Assembly (NCBI GenBank): GCA_958412345.1
Contig: CATYSO010000013.1
Coordinates: 1-59,815 of the forward strand
DNA length: 59,815 bases
From: an uncultured Collinsella sp.
GTDB lineage: Bacteria; Actinomycetota; Coriobacteriia; Coriobacteriales; Coriobacteriaceae
Reading direction: 5' to 3'
The first letter of the stretch is position 1. Every line of letters starts with the position of its first letter. The translations under genes were made by a program, and so were the position numbers. This document shows positions 1 to 8,236 of the stretch, piece by piece. Under the pieces are notes generated by a model. It saw nothing but the letters and a program-made list of their open reading frames with translations, did no database searches and had not been told where the DNA came from.

Positions 1-54
1 GACGCCGCCCTCTCAAGGCGGAGATCACCAGTTCGAATCTGGTACGGGCTACCA
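1..54 (+). tRNA. tRNA-Glu (anticodon CTC), 5' part outside the window
   Basis: The window opens inside a tRNA. The anticodon arm is at 5-21 (five base pairs, loop 10-16, anticodon CTC at 12-14), the T arm at 27-43 with a TTCGAAT loop, the 3' acceptor strand at 44-50, discriminator A51 and an encoded CCA at 52-54. CTC reads GAG, so glutamate. The D arm and 5' acceptor strand lie before base 1, so the full cloverleaf cannot be checked. Confidence 0.93.
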
Positions 55-64
55 CGCATCTGAT

Positions 65-99
65 ACCCGGACTTCCCATGGAAGGCCGGGTTTTTTATT
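65..99 (+). terminator. Rho-independent terminator after tRNA-Glu
   Basis: The stem is ACCCGG (65-70) plus ACTTCC against GGAAG plus CCGGGT (to 91), with a short CAT loop, followed by a T-run at 91-96 and further T-rich sequence. It ends the tRNA transcript 11 bases after the CCA. Confidence 0.88.
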
Positions 100-204
100 T
101 TCAAACAACCGTCTGCAATTCCCGTTTGAACCAGAGCTTTGCGTTCTGCTTATGGTCCTTGCGGGTACAATATCCAAGATATTTTGACTGTTAGAAGGAG
201 TCTC

Positions 205-1512
205 ATGACGGAGTCCTCTCAGCATACGTCTAAGCCCCAGGTCGAGGTTGAGGCCTCGGGCGGAGATGACAATAAGAGCGCACGCCGCGGCGCCATCTTT
301 ATCGGCGTCGTGCTGGTGGGTTATATCGTTTATCTGATTGTGACCGGTCAGATGGGACAGTTCTGGGCTGCCATGTCGAGCGTCCAGGCGCCCTGGCTCG
401 TTGTCGCCTGTCTTTGCATGTTCATGTATCTGTTCTTTGGCATTGTGGCCTATGCGATCGCCGTCTGGCTCGATCCTAATTCGCCCGTCGGCATTCGCGA
501 CCTGATCTCGGTCGAGGCGAGCGGTATCTTCTTTGGCAACCTGACGCCCATGATGATGGGCTCTACGCCCGCCCAGATTTACCGCCTGACCAAGGCAGGC
601 CAAAATGTCGGCGAGGCCGGAGCCACGCAATTCACGCGCTTTATCGTGTATCAGTTTGGCCTCGTTGCCTGGGGCGCTATCCTACTGCTTGCTCGCATGC
701 CGTTTTTCGCCGAGCGCTATGGCGACATGACGCTGCTGTGTGTCTTTAGCTTTGGTGGGCACTGCTGCATCTTGCTTGGCATCTTCGCCGTCGCGCTCAT
801 GCCTAAGACCGTCACGCGCGTCGCCCATTGCATCATCAATTGGCTCGAGCGCATTGGTGTCTCGGCCACTAAGATCGAGGGATGGCGCACGTTTGTCGAT
901 GGTGAGATCTACTCTTTCTCCGAGAAGTTCAAGCTTTCAGCCGGCCACTTTTCGTCCATGCTGCTCACGGTGGTCATCACCATGTTGCAGCTCGCGTTTT
1001 TCTATCTGGTGCCGTATTTCCTGATGCTTGCCTTTGGCCACCACGAAGTCGACTTTTTCTCGGTCATGGCCGCGAGCGCTTTTGTCCAGCTGCTGAGCTC
1101 TGCGGTTCCCTTGCCCGGTGGAACTGGTGGCGCTGAGGGCGGCTTTGCATTGTTCTTGGGTCATTTCTTTGGGTCGGCTTCGACCGCCGGCTATCTGCTG
1201 TGGCGCCTCATTACGTTTATTGCGCCGACCATTTTGGCTGCGCCCCTGTTGGGACTTAAGAGTGCCCACAACGAGAGCATCCATGCGCGCTGGGATCGCG
1301 TGATGCGCAAGCTCGGCCGCACGCCTCAGACGCCCTCTGCGCCCACTAAGCCGCACCCCACGAATGCTGTTACCGTTGATCCCAAGAAGCACGCTCAGAA
1401 GGCTTCTGGGACCGCTAAGCCGGCTCATAAAGCCTATGTGCGCCAGACAGGCGATGGTATTCGCGTATCTCCGTCGGCACTCAATAAGAAGAAGCACCCT
1501 AAGTCGCAGTAG
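205..1512 (+). CDS. Flippase-like integral membrane protein (UPF0104 / lysylphosphatidylglycerol synthase TM-region family)
   Basis: A 435-residue membrane protein of the YbhN/UPF0104 type, which shares the transmembrane region of MprF-like lipid synthases and flippases. About seven hydrophobic segments are visible, including residues 28-50, 64-88, 150-200 and 250-355, with the family-typical PLPGGTGGAEGG motif near residue 305. The last ~75 residues are a polar Lys/Pro/Thr-rich tail. The catalytic lysyltransferase domain of MprF is absent, so lipid translocation is the likelier role; the substrate is unknown. ATG 205 is chosen because AGAAGGAG lies 5 bases upstream; a longer TTG-initiated reading from 139 has no such site. 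It is monocistronic between a terminated tRNA and a TetR gene. Confidence 0.8.
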   Translation: MTESSQHTSKPQVEVEASGGDDNKSARRGAIFIGVVLVGYIVYLIVTGQMGQFWAAMSSVQAPWLVVACLCMFMYLFFGIVAYAIAVWLDPNSPVGIRDLISVEASGIFFGNLTPMMMGSTPAQIYRLTKAGQNVGEAGATQFTRFIVYQFGLVAWGAILLLARMPFFAERYGDMTLLCVFSFGGHCCILLGIFAVALMPKTVTRVAHCIINWLERIGVSATKIEGWRTFVDGEIYSFSEKFKLSAGHFSSMLLTVVITMLQLAFFYLVPYFLMLAFGHHEVDFFSVMAASAFVQLLSSAVPLPGGTGGAEGGFALFLGHFFGSASTAGYLLWRLITFIAPTILAAPLLGLKSAHNESIHARWDRVMRKLGRTPQTPSAPTKPHPTNAVTVDPKKHAQKASGTAKPAHKAYVRQTGDGIRVSPSALNKKKHPKSQ

Positions 1513-1628
1513 GACAGTCGTGCGTTCTTCATGATGCGGGGCATATTTGTGCTGTATGGGGGATAATCCTCTTACGTAGATTATCTCTCATCTGTTGATG
1601 AATGCTCGCATATCGAAGGGACACGCCC

Positions 1629-2240
1629 ATGGCAACCAGCAAACCGCGTCTTGACCGCCGCATTGTTCGCAGCCGTAATGCCATCCTTTCGGCTTTCGAG
1701 CGCCTGCTCATGGAAAAGCCGCTGGCAGACATTACGGTGAGTGCCATCGCACGCGAGGCCAATGTCGACCGCAAAACCTTCTACGTGCACTTTGGCACGG
1801 TTGACGGCCTGCTCGATGCCATTGCCGTCGATGTGGTGGAGATGATTGTCGACTCGGTCGAGAAAACGCTTGCCTCCATGGACGGCGACACCAACGAGCG
1901 CGCCCTGGGCGCGGCGGCGACCTTCTTTAAAACCGTTAACGAGGCACTGTGCAACAACCTGGTGCTCAATCGTCAGCTGATCGAGAACATTCCGCTCGAT
2001 GATTTTATGGCTCGTCTTCGTGCGCCCCTCGAGCACGAGATTGCCGAGCGCGATCTGCTGCCCCAAGGTCTCAAGGACGAGATGTTCGACTACTATCTGG
2101 CGTTTTTGCTGTCGGGTATTATCGGTATCTATCGCACGTGGGCGCTGTCTGACGGTTCGGTTCCTATCGAGCGCGTCTCTGAGGTCGCCAACGACCTGAC
2201 TCTCAATGGCCTGTCGAGTCTGGAATCTCGCTTGGATTAG
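1629..2240 (+). CDS. TetR/AcrR family transcriptional regulator
   Basis: A 203-residue repressor-type protein. The N-terminal helix-turn-helix covers about residues 15-60, with the family pattern ITVSAIAREANVDRKTFYVHF. The C-terminal ligand/dimer domain is helical and unlike any subfamily I can name. ATG 1629 follows GAAGGG with an 8-base gap and is preferred over ATG 1602, which has no ribosome site. It stands alone. Removing the B12 island would leave it convergent with the MacAB-type operon at 24947-28364, so it may have evolved as that operon's regulator (inference). Confidence 0.85.
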   Translation: MATSKPRLDRRIVRSRNAILSAFERLLMEKPLADITVSAIAREANVDRKTFYVHFGTVDGLLDAIAVDVVEMIVDSVEKTLASMDGDTNERALGAAATFFKTVNEALCNNLVLNRQLIENIPLDDFMARLRAPLEHEIAERDLLPQGLKDEMFDYYLAFLLSGIIGIYRTWALSDGSVPIERVSEVANDLTLNGLSSLESRLD

Positions 2241-2269
2241 GCCTACTGCCGGCATATGTTTCCAAGCAT

Positions 2270-2322
2270 CCCTTCAATAAGTTGCGGTGAAATAGTGTCT
2301 GTTTTTGTTGCTAGATAGCATA
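2270..2322 (+). repeat. Left 53-bp direct repeat of the B12 island; half of a palindromic intergenic element
   Basis: These 53 bases match 24857-24909 with one difference (T at 2308, C at 24895). The copy holds only the left arm (AAGTTGCGGTGAAATAG) and spacer of the palindrome that is complete at 24857-24936; its right arm is missing and island sequence starts at 2323. Confidence 0.93.
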
Positions 2323-2353
2323 TGGGGGTGCGGACGATTGGAAATCCTGTTCA

Positions 2354-2382
2354 CGAGGTTCTCCGGCGCCTTGGAGACCTCG
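2354..2382. other. Hairpin downstream of the ABC ATPase gene
   Basis: CGAGGT and CTCC (2354-2364) pair with GGAG and ACCTCG (2373-2382) around an 8-base loop. It lies past the end of the minus-strand transport operon but has no clear T-run, so a terminator role is uncertain. Nothing else is seen between 2323 and 2428. Confidence 0.4.
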
Positions 2383-2428
2383 CCGGCGTAGGAGCTGTAG
2401 CCTGAGGATCCTTAAAAGAAAGTCCAGT

Positions 2429-3745
2429 TTATCCTTCCCACTCCAATTGGGAATCCTCCGATGCGCCTTCGCACGCTCGCACGACCTCGATACCATGCGA
2501 GCGTGCAAACTCGATGAGCTCTGCGTTGCGGGCGTTTATGGTGCCGAAGGCGGCGGGGCACACAATAAGGCGCGCGCAGTGGACGAGGAGCTCTTTGGCG
2601 CGGGCCATGGTTTTATCCCCGATCGGCTCGAACGCGCGCTCGGCCACGCATTCCGCCGCCAGGTCGCGCGCGAGCTCGCAGTCGATGTCCCCTTCGTGCA
2701 GAACGCCCGCGTAGAACGCCTTGCCCTGCCGAATGAGCTGGCGAAACACAGCCGACCCCGTACCTGCGCCGGCGATGACGAACGTGTGCGCATCGCCGTG
2801 CGGGCGCCCAATTTCCACGCTGCCGAAGCGCTCGTTGAAGGTGCCATGTTGAAGGCCGTAGAGCTCGCCAATTGTCTCGCGCGTAAATATTTTCTCGGGT
2901 GTGCCGGCGCGGAAGACTCGGCCGTCCTTCACGCAAATCACCTTGTCGGCGCTTTTCTGCGCGAGCTCGAGTTCGTGGATGGACATGATGACAGCCACAT
3001 TCCGCGATTTCGCAAGATGGCGAAGTATTCGCAGCAGGTCGATCTGGTAGCGGATATCGAGATACGATGTGGGCTCGTCGAGCACGAGCACACGCGGATC
3101 CTGCGCGATCGCGCGTGCGAGCATGACGCGCTGGCGTTGCCCGTCGCTTATCTGCATGAAGTCGCGCTCGGCGAGCTCTTCCACATGTGCGGTTTTCATG
3201 GCCTCGTCGACCCGACTATGGTCGTTAGGCGAGAGTGTCCCCATTCGCCCGGTGTAGGGATGTCTTCCCGCCTCTACGACATCGCGGCAGGTGAGGAGCT
3301 CGGTCCGGGGGCGATCTGTCAGCATAACGGCAAGGTTCCTTGCGAACTCCGCCGTCTTCCATCGGGAAATCTCTCGCCCGTCGAGCTCGACCGCGCCGGC
3401 AAGCGGTGCTAGATGGCGCGTGATGGTTTTCAAGATGGTCGACTTGCCCGAGCCGTTCGGCCCGATGAGCGCCACGACGTCGCCCGCGCGAACCTCCAGA
3501 TAGACGCCTTCGACTACAACCTTCTTGTCGTAGCCCGCCGACAGGTCGCTTATGCGGAAAAGCGGCGCTCCGTCAGCCTGCGTTTCGACCGGGGTTTCGA
3601 GGTTCGACTCCGTTCGGAGGAGGCGTTCCGCGCGCAGTTCCGCACGAGCCGAAAGTGCCTTCTGGCGCTTTCGTGTGAGCTCAGGACTGTCTAAGCATGG
3701 AATGTCCCCTCCGAGCATTTTGGGCCGCGGCACGAATTCCCCCAT
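2429..3745 (-). CDS. ABC transporter ATPase of the FecE/BtuD type with a C-terminal extension
   Basis: A 438-residue ATPase, much longer than the usual ~260 of FecE/BtuD proteins. Walker A is GPNGSGKST (95-103), the signature is ISDGQRQR in place of LSGGQ (199-206), Walker B is RVLVLDEP (218-225) and the switch His is about 257. Residues 1-60 are an Arg/Glu-rich extension. About residues 305-438 form an extra domain starting TFVIAGAGTGS, which looks Rossmann-like. Its start follows the permease stop directly, with GAGGT just upstream. With the permease and lipoprotein it should form an importer for a siderophore, heme or corrinoid. The riboswitch upstream of cbiK argues for a corrinoid or cobalt role; the substrate is not shown. 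Confidence 0.85.
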   Translation of the reverse strand: MGEFVPRPKMLGGDIPCLDSPELTRKRQKALSARAELRAERLLRTESNLETPVETQADGAPLFRISDLSAGYDKKVVVEGVYLEVRAGDVVALIGPNGSGKSTILKTITRHLAPLAGAVELDGREISRWKTAEFARNLAVMLTDRPRTELLTCRDVVEAGRHPYTGRMGTLSPNDHSRVDEAMKTAHVEELAERDFMQISDGQRQRVMLARAIAQDPRVLVLDEPTSYLDIRYQIDLLRILRHLAKSRNVAVIMSIHELELAQKSADKVICVKDGRVFRAGTPEKIFTRETIGELYGLQHGTFNERFGSVEIGRPHGDAHTFVIAGAGTGSAVFRQLIRQGKAFYAGVLHEGDIDCELARDLAAECVAERAFEPIGDKTMARAKELLVHCARLIVCPAAFGTINARNAELIEFARSHGIEVVRACEGASEDSQLEWEG

Positions 3746-4786
3746 CTACCTCACCCGCTTCTTCAACATGAGCGCGATAACCACCGGCGCGCCGAAGATG
3801 GCGGTGACTGCGCTGATGGAAAGCTCGACGGGAGAGAACAGCGTGCGCGCGATCAAATCGCAGCCCGCGCAGAAGATGGCGCCTCCCAAGAAGCACGCAG
3901 GAATCACGCGGATGGGCTTCGACGACTTTAGCGCCGACTTCACGAGATGCGGAACCGCGATGCCTACGAACGACACCGGACCAGCGAACGCGGTCACGCA
4001 GGCGGAGAGCATGCTCGCTAGAAGGACGAGCACCACGCGGAAGCGTGCGACGTTCACGCCGACGCTTTTCGCGTAGGCTTCTCCCAGCTGGAAGGCGGAA
4101 AGGGGCTTCGATATCGCGAATACGCATGCGCTCACGGTGATCACCACGACCGCGATGACCGCCACGTCGTCCCAGCTCGAACCCGAGAAGCTACCCAAAG
4201 ACCAGTTGTGCAGGTTCACGATGGACTGGTCGTCGGCGAAGGCGATGAGGAAGTTCGTCGCTGCCGAGCAGATGTATCCCACCATGACACCCGCCACGAT
4301 GAGCATGGCCATGGAACTTATGCGCCGTGCGATGAGGAGCACGAAGCCGATGGTGATAAGCGAGCCCAGAAACGCTGCGGCCACCATGGCCGGCGAGGAC
4401 ATGGCCTGGTTCGCGCCTAGAAGTACGATCATCGTAAGCGCGACGACGAACTTTGCGCCCGAGGAGACGCCCAAGATGAACGGGTCGGCGATGGGGTTGT
4501 TGAAAAACGTCTGCAGCAGGAACCCGGAGAGCGAAAGTGCCCCGCCGAGAAGCACGGCTGAAAGCACGCGCGGCAGGCGAATCTCCCAGATGACCTGGCT
4601 TTCCATGGAATTGGCAGCGCCGCCCGAAAGGATGCCGGGGATGTGGTCTGCGGGTACGAGCACGCTCCCGATGCACAGGTTGGCCCCGACGAGCACGATG
4701 AGGGCAACAGCGAGCAGCGCCGTCACGACGCGACACCGCGCGGTGCGCCCCGATTCGTCGTATGTCATGGAAAGCCGGCTTCTCAT
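3746..4786 (-). CDS. FecCD-family ABC permease (iron chelate / heme / corrinoid type)
   Basis: A 346-residue polytopic permease with the FecCD pattern: RLPRVLSAVLLGGALSLSG near residues 70-88, a conserved SFVGIAVPH segment near 268-276, and about nine or ten hydrophobic helices. This is the normal length for BtuC/FecD, and a homodimer is expected because no second permease gene is present. It begins 4 bases after the lipoprotein stop and ends flush with the ATPase start, so the three are translated together. Family membership is clear, substrate is not. Confidence 0.88.
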   Translation of the reverse strand: MRSRLSMTYDESGRTARCRVVTALLAVALIVLVGANLCIGSVLVPADHIPGILSGGAANSMESQVIWEIRLPRVLSAVLLGGALSLSGFLLQTFFNNPIADPFILGVSSGAKFVVALTMIVLLGANQAMSSPAMVAAAFLGSLITIGFVLLIARRISSMAMLIVAGVMVGYICSAATNFLIAFADDQSIVNLHNWSLGSFSGSSWDDVAVIAVVVITVSACVFAISKPLSAFQLGEAYAKSVGVNVARFRVVLVLLASMLSACVTAFAGPVSFVGIAVPHLVKSALKSSKPIRVIPACFLGGAIFCAGCDLIARTLFSPVELSISAVTAIFGAPVVIALMLKKRVR

Positions 4787-4790
4787 GGCG

Positions 4791-6362
4791 CTAGCCGAGC
4801 TTCCTCAGATAATGGAAGTCGCTCGCGTCATCGCCGGTGAACGCCCCGTGCAGCTCGTCGATAATGTCGGCGGTAGAAGTCATCTGCTGGTACATGTCGG
4901 CGCTTGTGACCCATACGTTGCCGTTCTTCACGGCTTTGAACTGCGACAATAGCGCGTTTTTGCCTACGAAGTCGTTCAAGGTGGCAACCGATTCGTCGAT
5001 GGTTCCGTTGTAGACGATGATGTCGGCATCCTTCGCCGTCGCGTAGAAGCGCTCCATTTCGAGCGTTACTGACGAACCTGACGTCGACGCCGTCTGTGCG
5101 TCATCGAGCGCGTAGCTGCCGCCTGCAAGCTCGATCATCTGCGCCACGTAGTCGCCCGCCCGCCGCGTGACGGCGGCCCCGTTCGAGTTAATGTAGAAAT
5201 ACGCCACGGTTTTACCTGACGACGCGAGCCCCGACGTTTGCTCGACGCGGGCCTTCTGCTCGTTGAACAGGTGCGTGGCCTCGTCTTCCTTGTCGAATAG
5301 GACGCCGAAAAGCTTAATCCACTCGACGCGCCCGAGTGCTTCGGGCTCGCTCGACGACTGTTCGGTGAGCACGACGAGTCCGAGCTTCTGCAGCTTTTCC
5401 TTCACATCGGGCGTGTGGTTGATCATGGTGTTTTCGATGGCGAGCGTGCAGCCCGAGGCCGATATTCGCTCGTAGTCGGGCGCGCTGTACTTGCCGCCGT
5501 AGGCGATCGCCCCACTTTCGAGCGCGCTTTTGAAGCCTGCGACCGAGCAATCGTCGGCCTTCGTGCCCGACATTAAGATATTGTCGTTCGCATCGAGCGC
5601 GTCGACCAGGCACATCGTTGCCGACGACACGAGGTACACCTTGTCGGCGGGGCGCCTTATGACCGCGATGTCGGAGCTCAACCCGTCAGGTGCCTTCGCA
5701 TCTTGCGGCACCACGAGGAAGCGCTCCCCGTTCGAAACGCAGATAAGCCGCAAGCCGCCTTCGAACTCGTCGACAGTGAAGTGCTTGGCGTATTCAAGCT
5801 GAAGCGCCCCCGTCGGCTCCCAGCCGCAGCCCAAATCGGCGTTGTGGAAGTCGGCCGCGGCGCTTGAAGCCGTTCCCGCAGGGGAACCGCCGCTTGCATC
5901 GTCGCCCGATTTCTCCTTCATGGTGGATGAGTCGAAGTGGAGCGTGTAGTCGATGGTATGCGGCGTCGACATGGCGACGGTCTCGGCCGACACGGCGATG
6001 TCCTCGTCGAGCGTGACGGGTATCTCGAATGTGGAGTTGCCGCCGTCGTTTACGGGCGCGTAGTCCACGCCGTCGACGGTCATCTTGTCGTAGTTCGAAC
6101 TCGACCAGGTGATGGTCGCGGTGTAGGCGTCGCCATCCTTCACAATTGTGGTGGGTGAGGCGATGCTTGCGCGCCCTGACCCGCCGGAAAGCGAGACATT
6201 CACAGTGTATTCCTGAGAGCCCGCCGTGCCACCGGTCGTGTTCGGGCTCGCACTGCACCCCGCGAAGGAAAGCGCGAGCAGGGCGACGAGAACGCAGACG
6301 ATCGCGCGCGCCGCGATGCTGCGGCGCTTCCTGTTTTCCTTCTTGGGAAGAATCGACCGCAT
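4791..6362 (-). CDS. Substrate-binding lipoprotein with an N-terminal beta-sandwich domain and a BtuF/FepB-like domain
   Basis: A 523-residue lipoprotein. The signal peptide ends in a lipobox, LSFAGC, with Cys about 35. Residues ~50-145 form a beta-rich domain (VNVSLSGGSGRASI ... ITWSSSNYDKMTVDG) resembling the NEAT-like iron-transport-associated modules of heme systems; this is a resemblance, not a firm assignment. The C-terminal ~330 residues match the helical-backbone periplasmic binding fold of BtuF/FepB partners. It is the extracytoplasmic receptor for the FecCD permease encoded next. The same beta module style recurs in the next lipoprotein upstream. Confidence 0.82.
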   Translation of the reverse strand: MRSILPKKENRKRRSIAARAIVCVLVALLALSFAGCSASPNTTGGTAGSQEYTVNVSLSGGSGRASIASPTTIVKDGDAYTATITWSSSNYDKMTVDGVDYAPVNDGGNSTFEIPVTLDEDIAVSAETVAMSTPHTIDYTLHFDSSTMKEKSGDDASGGSPAGTASSAAADFHNADLGCGWEPTGALQLEYAKHFTVDEFEGGLRLICVSNGERFLVVPQDAKAPDGLSSDIAVIRRPADKVYLVSSATMCLVDALDANDNILMSGTKADDCSVAGFKSALESGAIAYGGKYSAPDYERISASGCTLAIENTMINHTPDVKEKLQKLGLVVLTEQSSSEPEALGRVEWIKLFGVLFDKEDEATHLFNEQKARVEQTSGLASSGKTVAYFYINSNGAAVTRRAGDYVAQMIELAGGSYALDDAQTASTSGSSVTLEMERFYATAKDADIIVYNGTIDESVATLNDFVGKNALLSQFKAVKNGNVWVTSADMYQQMTSTADIIDELHGAFTGDDASDFHYLRKLG

Positions 6363-6366
6363 GGCG

Positions 6367-6900
6367 TTACTTCAGTGCGTCGGCGCGCAGATCGACGCCG
6401 GCGGATTCGAACACAAGCGTGCGGTCGTACCACTGCTCTTTTCTAATACTCCACGCGGCACAGGCGGTGTCCTCGTCGAGCGCATCAACGGGCACGTCGT
6501 AGGTGTACTTGCCTTCCGCGTTTTCCACATAGGGGATGAAGTCGGCCTCGCTCGCGGCGGCAGCCTCGTCGCCCGTGCCCATGAAGAGCTTGCCGTAGCC
6601 CGTGCCGGAAAGCGTCATCACGCAGTGCATGGAGCCGTTTTCCACGATGAGCTGGGCGTCCACAATCCTGAACATGTTCGAGCTGGAATCGACGGTGATC
6701 GGATAGGTGCCGTCGGCCACCTTGTCGGCGGTAATGGGGGCAGCGCTTGCGCCCTCGGGCGCATCGGCCGCCTGTTCGGTCTTTTCCTGGGAATCGGCAT
6801 CGCTTGCCTTTGCGCTGTCGATTGAATTTCCGCCGCAGCCGGCGAGCGAGATCGCGAAAAGCGCCGCCGACAGGGCGAAGACGAGGGTTTTCTTCAACAT
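6367..6900 (-). CDS. Small lipoprotein with a NEAT-like beta domain
   Basis: A 177-residue lipoprotein (signal MLKKTLVFALSAALFAISLAG, then the lipobox Cys) with a short Ser/Ala/Asp linker and one beta-rich domain from about residue 55, containing GTYPITVDSSSNMFRI and a WYDRTLVFES end. It resembles domains paired with heme or cobalamin transporters in anaerobic Firmicutes and Actinomycetota. The start at 6900 is set by the signal peptide and AAGGAA 7 bases upstream; a longer reading from 6999 would bury the signal. It lies 4 bases from the substrate-binding lipoprotein. A likely role is capture or hand-over of a metal or tetrapyrrole at the surface (inference). Confidence 0.72.
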   Translation of the reverse strand: MLKKTLVFALSAALFAISLAGCGGNSIDSAKASDADSQEKTEQAADAPEGASAAPITADKVADGTYPITVDSSSNMFRIVDAQLIVENGSMHCVMTLSGTGYGKLFMGTGDEAAAASEADFIPYVENAEGKYTYDVPVDALDEDTACAAWSIRKEQWYDRTLVFESAGVDLRADALK

Positions 6901-7044
6901 GGAGGGGTTCCTTTCAATCGCTTCGACCGCCCGCGCCGTGCGGTGGGCGGGCGGGATGCGAATGCAACGGGCATGCGTCGTCGTCGGGGAAAGGCGCATG
7001 CCCGTTGCACGGGGACGCGACCGGCGCTCCCGTGCGCGGCGAGT

Positions 7045-7971
7045 TTACAGCTTGGCGATGGCGTCGTCCACGTGCGAGACGTAGATGTCGTCGACCGCGA
7101 CGTTCTGTCCCAGACCCTGGAGCAGGCACGTCACTTCGAAGCCGGCGGCCACGAACTTCGCAGCCCAGCTGTCGGGGTCGGTCTCGTCTGCCATGTCGTT
7201 GTTCGCGTGGTCGCCCGCGACCACCATGAACGGCGCGAGCACGGCCTTCTTGTAGCCTGCGGCGCTCGCGGCGGCGATAACATCCTCGCAGGTCGGTTCA
7301 GCCTCGACGGTGCCGACGAAGAACTGAGTCAAGCCCTCGTTCTTGAACACTTCCTGCATCTTTGTATAGTCGGCGTTGGAATCGGCTTCGGTGCCGTGAC
7401 CCATGAGGCACAGCGCCGTCTTGCCGTCGTCGAAGGACGCCATGTTCTCCTTAATGGCTGCGGCCACCTTCTTGTAGTCGTCGTCGGAGGTGAGCAGCGG
7501 GTCGCCGAGCGAGATCTTGTCGAACTTGTCGGCGTACTTGTCGAGCTCGTCTTTCACGTCGGCGTATTCCAGGCCAGCCATGAGATGCGTCGGCTGCACG
7601 ACGATTTCCTTCACGCCGTCTTCCACGCAGCGGTCGAGCGCCTCGGTCATGTTGTCGATCGTGATGCCGTCGCGCTTCTTCAGCTTGTCGATGATGATCT
7701 GCGCGGTGAAGGCGCGGCGGATGTCGTAGTCCTGCCAGTACTTCTCGCGGATAGCGTCTTCGATGGCGCCGATGGTGATGTGGCGCGAGTCATTGTAGCT
7801 CGTGCCGAAGCTCGTGACGAGGATGACCGGCTTCACGGCCTTCTCCTTTTCACTCGATTTCTCGGAACTCGCGGAGGTGTTGGAGCAGCCCGCGAGCGCG
7901 ACTCCGGCGAGCGCGACGGCTCCGGTTGCTGCGGCGCCCATGAAGCCGCGGCGTGACATCTGGTCGGACAT
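7045..7971 (-). CDS. cbiK: Sirohydrochlorin cobaltochelatase CbiK, exported (Tat/lipoprotein signal)
   Basis: CbiK inserts Co2+ into sirohydrochlorin as the first committed step of anaerobic B12 synthesis. This 308-residue protein keeps the two metal-site histidines, MGHGT (His about 192) and GDHANND (His about 255), and the N-terminal ILVTSFGTSY strand (50-59). Unlike the ~265-residue cytosolic form it has an N-terminal export signal: SRRGF (residues 6-10), a hydrophobic stretch and the lipobox LAGC (Cys about 29), then a Ser/Glu/Lys linker. A periplasmic CbiK is known from Desulfovibrio. The start follows GAGGAAAGGA. It is the first gene after the riboswitch and leads the transport operon. 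It may instead handle iron or heme outside the membrane. Confidence 0.88.
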   Translation of the reverse strand: MSDQMSRRGFMGAAATGAVALAGVALAGCSNTSASSEKSSEKEKAVKPVILVTSFGTSYNDSRHITIGAIEDAIREKYWQDYDIRRAFTAQIIIDKLKKRDGITIDNMTEALDRCVEDGVKEIVVQPTHLMAGLEYADVKDELDKYADKFDKISLGDPLLTSDDDYKKVAAAIKENMASFDDGKTALCLMGHGTEADSNADYTKMQEVFKNEGLTQFFVGTVEAEPTCEDVIAAASAAGYKKAVLAPFMVVAGDHANNDMADETDPDSWAAKFVAAGFEVTCLLQGLGQNVAVDDIYVSHVDDAIAKL

Positions 7972-8084
7972 GGTTTTTCCTTTCCTCGGTTTGCCGGTCC
8001 CCCGGCGACAGTTGCTTGTCGGCACAAGCGAAAGAAAAGCGCACCCCTCGGGGTTCACAAGGAGCTAACGCCACGGCGATGCCG

Positions 8085-8236
8085 TGAGGAAAAGGCGAAG
8101 CAGTCTGGCTTGGGGCGCGAGGCGGTTCGCCCGCGCGTCCTATACAGTAATGTCCCTTGCCCAGGATTCCCACCTGGTTCCCTCCGCAAGCCAGCGCGGG
8201 CTGTGCGGGCGCCGCGCCGGTCATTTCCTTTTATCC
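8085..8236 (-). promoter_or_regulatory. Cobalamin riboswitch upstream of cbiK and the transport operon
   Basis: On the minus strand the core runs GGGAACC, GGTGGGAATCC, GGGC ... ACATTACTGTATAG (plus 8139-8183), matching the conserved GGTGAGAATCC ... CACTG part of the B12 aptamer. The B12 box follows at about plus 8095-8112 (AAGCCAGACTGCTTCGCC). AAAAGG near 8231 can pair with CCTTTT near 8092 as closing helix P1. Downstream, before the cbiK start, there are small hairpins at 8072-8086, 8039-8053 and 7989-8002 that could act in termination or start-site masking. Boundaries are approximate. Binding of adenosyl- or methylcobalamin would be expected to shut off this operon. Confidence 0.85.

Noticed and set aside
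139..204. TTG-initiated extension of the flippase-like gene
   Set aside because: No ribosome site, and the ATG at 205 has an excellent one.
2270..2322. 53-bp repeats as transposon target-site duplications
   Set aside because: Too long for a usual transposon duplication, no terminal inverted repeats on the island ends and no transposase.
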